Source of the DNA: Zonotrichia leucophrys gambelii
Lineage: Eukaryota > Chordata > Aves > Passeriformes > Passerellidae
Assembly (NCBI RefSeq): GCF_028769735.1
Contig: NC_088179.1
Location: forward strand, 8,068,001-8,132,000
Reading direction: 5' to 3'
Length of the DNA stretch: 64,000 bases
A program made the position numbers and the translations under genes. Positions 57,790 through 64,000 of the stretch are shown here, piece after piece (the stretch's first letter is position 1; the number at the start of each line of letters is the position of its first letter). Below the pieces are notes generated by a model, which saw nothing but the letters and a program-made list of their open reading frames with translations, was not told the origin of the DNA and did not search any database.

Positions 57790-60700
57790 TAGGCAGAAAA
57801 GGACACTGAATGCAGCTGTAACAGGCACACTCCTCTCCTGCCTATCACCCTGATGCTTCCAGGGGGACACAGCAATACCTTTGCTGTAGCATCACCTTAA
57901 ACTGTTCAAGTGTCACAGTGAGTTCACACTCAAGGATCTCAGGTTTCCTTCAGGCTTTTCTGGCTCATTCACCAATGGTATCCTGAGTACAGGCACTCAG
58001 TTCAGCGCTGAATGTCTCCTTAAAGTCCTCTAACATTGCACAATTGGCTGCAGCCTCTGGGACTGGGCTCTGCCCTCTGTCTGCACCGCAGAGGAGACAT
58101 CCAACATCCTGACTAGGGCATTTCCATGCTGCCCTATATATTCCAGTCCTGGTGATATGCCAATCCTGGTGGTGCTTTTGATACTAGAAAGTCAGCAGAA
58201 TTGAAGTTCTTTTGATAAAACTGCTTGCAGATATATTCTGAAGTAAATTTTCATAACTTTAAACTACCTGAATCTGCTAACCCCTGCCTGTGCTGAGAGC
58301 ACTGCATTGCTGTGAGCACCAAAGGCAGCAAGTTCACACCCTCACCACAAGAGTTTGGAGAGGGTTGTGCAGTGAGCGAGAAGCTGCTCTGGCCAAGCTC
58401 CACCATCTCTCTCCAGCTCCAGACCAGCCTCTTTGGGCCGTCCCTGGGAACCTGGAGTGCCTTGGAGGCTCTGCTCACACACAGTGTGCAGGGCACAGCA
58501 TTGAAACAGAAGCACAAAGGGAGCAGGGCTGCAGCTCTAAGCTGCTTCAGCAGCCCAGTGAAGCTGGACAACCAAAGAGCAGAAAAAAGTACAAGTTAAT
58601 ACACAGGAACATGGTCTCCTCCACACAAGAACCCCAAGGAGGGGCTGCACTACTCAGGACACAATTCTTGCTTTATTACTAAAAATGATCTAGCTGGGAA
58701 TGACAGCAGCAAAATCTGTGGCTGAATTCCTGGCTCTCAGCTGGAGCTGCACCAGCACAGACACAGAGCTTTCATTCCCTCACTTGGACTTTTCCAGACT
58801 ATCTCATCCCAGCAAAATTAAATTGCATAGAAAACAAAAGCTAGCAAAAACATTAAACACAGTAATTAGTCAATAGAACCAAGGGTAGGAAACCATTTAT
58901 TATGAGAATTAAGGGAATGATTCACACTGAATAATTTATCTAGCAAATTTAGTTTGGGTTTTGGTTTTTTTCCCTGCTGGGAGAGAATTCAGTCAGAGTT
59001 TTGCTCAGTGTCTTAGCACTGGTTTGGTCCCTCAGCTGTTTGAACTTGCTGTGCCTGAGCAAGGAGCTCAGCTTACAGAATGGCACAGATGAAACTAAAA
59101 TAAAGGTCCCTGTGCACCTGAACTTACCCAGTCATGTTTATTTTGTAACATCTGCTTAGCACAGGTATTATTAAGGCCACACTAAGCACACTAAGCATGA
59201 CATGGCAGCTCCCCTCCCTTCCCCTCTTTCATTCAGAAAATGAGTGCCAAGCTCAGCAACCTTCATGCCAGACGAAAGACTGGAACCAAAGAAGAGTCAT
59301 TATGATCTGCAATATTGAACACAAGGCACAAATAACTCCCACATAATAACACTATAGATTCCAACCCTTCCTTCATATTTCACTGCTCAAATGACAAATA
59401 AATGAACCTATCAGAGCTCCTCAGATGTATCATAAAGTGGAAATATTGCAGATAGAATAAATAAAACATTTTTATTGTAGTTAATAGCACCAGAGTGGAT
59501 AGAGTTACATTTTAATAAAAGTCTCTATTATTTGAATCAGTATTGGACTCACTGTGAGTAGTCCCACCTTTCCTTCGTGCAGATAGGGCAGTTTGATTTC
59601 CCATTCCCTATCTGGGGAGGCTGCAGCAGATTTGCCCTACACTCACTTGAAGAGGACAAGACAAAATCTGCAGCACAGAGAGGGCTCCCCAAGCTGTGGG
59701 GCCAGAACCACACCCCATGTGCAGGCACTGCCTCGTGGTTTGCATCCCAGCAGAGCCTGGAGCGTGGGCCCACAGCCAGGGCTGAGAATTGCCACCACTG
59801 CTGCACTTGAGAGCAGGACTGGCCCTCCTTCCCTGCTGACAGTGGCACCAGGGCTGTGAGACCAGCCCCAGAGCACCCAGAGAATTTAGCCATGATCGTC
59901 CTGGGAGATGAGACTGCAGAGAAAGGCAGAAAAGGAGGAAGATTTCCTTAGCAGGTACCAACAACTGCCTTGCAGTTATACACAAAAAAATCCCTTACAT
60001 GCACAAATTTTGCAATAATCACTGCTGCTCTTTAGTAAGCACTCCCTCTTGACTGGCATATCTGAAAGGCACATCAGCTTTCATATATGCTAAGCAGTCT
60101 TTATCCTGATTAGTCCTTTTTTTCCTTTTCTATTCATAGATCAGATAACATTGAAAATACCTGCACACAAACTGAAAAGACATTTGAAGGTTTAGCCCTG
60201 CTTGTCCTTTTCCAAAGGTAATAAACTGTAATACAGCATTTCATTAGGAGGCTCAATTCACATCTGCCCACATCAACAAAACGTTCCTGAAGTAGTAGAA
60301 ATGTACAGCTATTACATATTCTTACTTCATCTGCACAGAAATTTACTTCAGGTCAAAGCATTCCTGCTCTGAAGCCCTCGACTCCTGGTGTGTAATTTGC
60401 AGCAGTGTCTGTATGTCAGTGCTCCAGTGCCACAGGGCACAAATGTATGGTTTGGCCAGGAAAACTCAGCAAAATAAATTATCCCCCAAAAATGCTTACA
60501 AAGGTAAACACAGAGCAGCAGACACTGGAGTCTCCAGCAGCAGGTCAGGCTGCAGGGTCCTCTGAACACATGAGGCTTGGTGAGCTTTAAATAACAGATA
60601 AAGGCAGTAATTCTGCAGCTGATGCTGAAGTGGTTTCTAAAGATTTTTCCTTGCAAACTAGAGAGACTTCTTTTTGATTCCTAGGAAGGACATGGCTAAA

Positions 60701-61980
60701 ATGCAACAAAGCACAGCTGCACATGACAGACTTGTGGGAAAAAATATAATTTTCTACTTAGCATTGAACTTGGAGAAAATAAGATTGCTTTAGGTTTGGG
60801 CACTCAGAAACAGAGCATCCCTTACATTCTGAAATGGCACATGTTGACTTTGGACCTCTCCCTAGTGTGAATGCTGTTAAAGGCAGAGCAGAATTGTTGT
60901 CAGACCCTGTATCCATCATGAGATGTGTCAAACAAGGATTACCCCAGACACCCTCTAACTCTACCCAAGCTTATAAGATCTGCTTGGAAAACTTTGGGAG
61001 AAGAGTAAAAGGGAAAGGGAGCTGCAGACAGACCCTGCTTTCAAAGAGCCCAGTCGCTGCAGGTTCAGTGGGAGCATGAGGATCACTGTTTGGAGAGCAC
61101 AGAAATGAAAACCACTGACTGCTGCAGAGGGAGAGAGAGATTTGCAGTACCCAGTTCAGTGAGGGCGGGAGCCTGAGACCACAGGCAGCCAGGTGAGGTG
61201 CTGAGCACTGCCACCACACCTGTGCCCAGCAGGCTGCTCCCGACTGCAGTGTGCCCTGGGTCAGGTGATTAAATCAGACACAAAATGGCCCAACAATGCC
61301 CTTGGATTCACTCATCTACTGCCCTGGCTCACACCAGAGGAACATTAATACCTTTACTACAGTCCTAAAACATTTCTAGCTGAGATGATTAACCTAAAAC
61401 AGGCATGTAGAGCATGATGCTTATGTGGAGACAAAGCAAAACAGTGAGGTGATGCCACTGAGTTTTTTCAGCAGCCTCCTCTTTTTGCTAAAATGACAGA
61501 GTCTTGTTTTCAGTTGGGTTCCAGTGGGAAGATTGCTGACACATACTGGTTACCCCACAATGAAATAAAGCAAGCAAGGTCCCCATCAAAAAAATTACAC
61601 TGATCCTTGGAACAGGAAAGCTAATTATTTAATTTCCATTGCTTGCTTTCAAAGCATTGAATGATTAATAAAAATCCTTTAGAATCAACACAAGACAATG
61701 ATACTCATGAGACCTGTTGTTTTTTCCCTCCAGTTCTGTGACAAGATTCCTTTTAAGCTCTGGGAAAGAGAAGATAGGAGTCACAAAGGGAATAACAATT
61801 CTTGTAAAACATAAATCAGCCCTTGGCACAACCCTCAACACGATTAGCATCAGATACAAAAATAAAAAATGCTGATGGTTTAAGGCATGGTTGTTGTCCC
61901 CATGGCTGTGTCTCCTGGAGACGAATGCAGTTCAGAGCTGATCTGAACATGGGCACTGAGCAGCACCATCCTGCCCTGCA
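57790..61980. other. Non-coding DNA, no gene supported
   Basis: Mixed composition. Stop-poor patches at about 58250-58680 and 59550-59990 are open on both strands (up to 130 codons plus and 125 codons minus), which again points to composition. Several AATAAA hexamers cluster at about 59396-59519 in AT-rich sequence, too many to be meaningful individually. A small CACTAAG duplication is at about 59180-59196. I recognise no transposable element or RNA gene. Confidence 0.55.
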
Positions 61981-61984
61981 TTTC

Positions 61985-62620
61985 AGCTGCCAAATCACTT
62001 TGCACTCTCCCATCTCTCTTTATTGTCACGGCTGGTGTTTGCTTTGGGCTTTGTAGCCGCGCAGCATTTGCTGATCCCACAGCAGCTTGCTGTCTGCCAG
62101 GGCATTGTTTGGCTCCAGCATCTGCTGCTATTCAGAGGGGGCCGACACATGGCTGGCAGGGCTCCTCCTGCAGGTAGGACCATGTGCCAGATAAGGGACA
62201 GGCCGATCCCATCGCTGTCCCCATGGCTGTCCCCATCCCGGGTGGGCTCTGCTCCTGCCCTGCCCGCGGGATGCTGCAGACAAAGGCATTCCTCCCAGCC
62301 CATCAAACTTGCAGATTCCCCACCTTGCCCGCCTGGCATTGTAATTCCAACTCTGCAAGTTAATGATTTACCGCTCCTCACGAGCCACACAAACTGGCAC
62401 CAGAGATTTGGGAGTAATTAATTGATAGCACATTACAATCTGAGATAAGTAATAAGCAGTTTTTACTCGCAGAGCTGGCAGCACACGCTGCAAAGCTTCC
62501 TGATTTGGCCCAATCAGTGAAATATGCACCGAAGTGCATCTTTAATAGCGTTATTCACCATCTAATTATCATTATTTGCATTTTTGATAGGTTAAATGCA
62601 GTGAATGGGATCAGACACAC
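61985..62620. promoter_or_regulatory. CpG-retaining candidate regulatory element, best in the window
   Basis: By eye about 16 CpGs fall between 62028 and 62555 (for example TAGCCGCGCAG at 62054-62064, GCCCGCGGG near 62262-62270, GATTTACCGCTCC, CTCACGAGCC, ACTCGCAG), far denser than elsewhere in the window. The right part turns AT-rich with TAATTAAT (62415-62422), CATCTAATTATCATT and an octamer ATTTGCAT (62574-62581), sites for homeodomain and POU factors. The left part also has an acceptor-like TTTCAG (61981-61986) and a donor-like CAG|GTAGGA (62171-62178) bounding 187 bp. It could be a deeply conserved enhancer, a non-coding RNA exon or a small promoter. It is too short and not G+C-rich enough throughout to be a typical CpG island. 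Confidence 0.35.
62206..62238 (+). repeat. 12-bp imperfect tandem repeat
   Basis: CCCATCGCTGTC, CCCATGGCTGTC and CCCATCCCGGG follow one another, giving about two and a half copies of a CCCAT(C/G)GCTGTC unit inside the CpG-retaining block. Confidence 0.7.
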
Positions 62621-62629
62621 AGGAAGCCC

Positions 62630-64000
62630 TGGGGATACAGCAACAGTAAAAGAGAGATCTCCCTTTTGGAATGTGACATTGCCAAATAGAATGGGTCCAA
62701 AATTTGATCTAAAATACAATAAAACCAGAAAACAAAGCAATAAACCAAGGAATGCAATGCAATGCAGTTATCATAGCTCTGGGTTGAACCAAGAGATGGT
62801 GATGGAAAAACAAAAAGCAGGCAAGTAAATAGAGCACTAGCTTAGATCCCATCATGCCACCCTGGCCAGCAACAGGAGCTCAAGGAGCTCCCACCCACCC
62901 ACACCTGCCTGGTACAGACACTGATCTTCAGCCTCTGTGCAGCTCTCCTGTAAAACTTCAGCAACCAGCACTACAAATTCCATATCATAAAACTCAAGCT
63001 GCTCTCAACTATCAGAGCAGTTAGAAAATTATAGAATGTGCAGCTTGGGAATCCCTTCTCCAGGCCTGAAGGCTTGGCTGAGCAGCAGAGGAACAATGAA
63101 GAGCAAGAAAGAGGGTGTCAAAGGTGTGCCACTCATTGAATGTATCTTATATAAAGCATTTTTAAAGAAAACACAGAAAGCCCATGGAGCAGGGAACAGT
63201 GTGCCCCCTGCCAAAGGAAAATCCCAAACTACCAGGACACAGAGCAGTTAGCAGCCTTTGCCTAGCCCTGTGCCTTACAAAGCCTCTCCTGGGCACTCAG
63301 GCCAAGGCTGCACGGGAGATGAGCATCCTGTGCTCCTGTGAGCACACCAGGCCTGCTGAAATGCCCCTCAGCTCCCTCCCTGCACTCAGCGTGTTCCACA
63401 GCACCCTGGGGTCCCTCCAGAGGAGAGCAGGGTGTGTGGAGGGGTAGATTGCATCTCCTCGTGTGACTGAGAGGCATAGCACAGAGCCAGCCACAGGCAC
63501 AGCCCTGTTGCCCTGGGATGGCTCAGGAAAACACTCAAACCCCTGAAATGTGAGGTTCTGACTTTCCCTAATGAAAAGAGAGAAACATTCCTCTCTCTCC
63601 TCCCAGATTTCTAGCCACTGGGCTGTTGTGCAAAAGGTTCATTGCACCAACGTGACTCTTGGAGAGAAGCAAGGAGCGAGCCCGAGCAGTTTCTGCAAAA
63701 AGGCAATGGCAATTTCCTTCAGGGGCCATAAATCCCAAGTAGAGAGAGGCACCTCCTGGCAGCACTGAGAAAAGCACCTGTGTGTCCTGCCTCCCGAGAG
63801 CCCCACTCACCCTCTGCCCTCTTCCATGCGTTTATTTGGGGTTAGCAATCCCTGTGAGCCCCTGAAATACCCAAACTCTGCCTCTCGCTTCCCAGGACCT
63901 GGCTGAGAGCTGTCGAGCCCATCACTAGCCCCCACTCTGCATCACAGTCAGGGCTGCCACACTGATGGATCTGAAATCCCTCTGCCTCAGTTTCCAGGCA
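62630..64000. other. Non-coding DNA to the window end, no gene seen
   Basis: A short AAGGAATGCAATGCAATGCA-type pentamer repeat lies at about 62749-62765. The rest becomes G+C-richer and stop-poor from about 63180, with opposed frames of 65-87 codons and no family resemblance. No transposable element is recognised. Confidence 0.55.

Noticed and set aside
59396..59519. Cluster of AATAAA/ATAAAA hexamers as transcript ends
   Set aside because: The stretch is AT-rich, where such hexamers are frequent, and no upstream gene supports a real 3' end.
63000..63110. Possible CR1 remnant near TTATAGAATGTGCAGCTTGGGAATC
   Set aside because: Only a few bases resemble the CR1 tail, well within chance.

Overview
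The window looks like ordinary nuclear, non-coding (intergenic or deep intronic) DNA from a bird, most likely a songbird (Passeriformes). The evidence is a nuclear copy of an avian-type mitochondrial 16S rRNA segment (about 8553-8873), three solo LTRs that I recognise from memory as passerine ERVL and ERVK types (28215-28884, 19179-19602, 45646-46058), and one clear 3' end of a CR1 LINE (about 38985-39070). Repeats are sparse and the background is moderately AT-rich and CpG-poor. No bacterial, plasmid, phage or CRISPR features were seen.

Layout. 1-8550: unique sequence with short tandem repeats and an 11-bp inverted repeat. 8553-8873: the mitochondrial insert. 8880-19170: unique sequence with two homeodomain-site-rich blocks (10780-11110, 14215-14420), then a G+C-richer, stop-poor stretch (about 17400-18500) holding the longest open frame. 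19179-19602: ERVK-type solo LTR with a perfect 6-bp target duplication (TACAGG). 19610-28209: unique AT-rich sequence. 28215-28884: ERVL-type solo LTR with a perfect 5-bp duplication (CCATG) and a visible core promoter and polyadenylation signal. 28890-45640: unique sequence with the CR1 end, a probable older CR1 scrap (42815-42860) and candidate conserved blocks. 45646-46058: an LTR related to the 19.2 kb one, in the opposite orientation. 46060-64000: unique sequence with a poly(A) run that looks like a retrocopy tail (52768-52795) and, near the right end, a CpG-retaining block followed by homeodomain and octamer sites (61985-62620), the best regulatory candidate here.

No protein-coding exon could be supported. 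All long open frames are explained as well by local composition; the most protein-like are listed as findings to test, not as genes. With no recognisable gene there is no pathway to describe. The picture fits a gene desert or large intron that may carry distal enhancers and has received a few retroelement and mitochondrial insertions. Calls of conservation are inferences from sequence character, since no alignment could be run.
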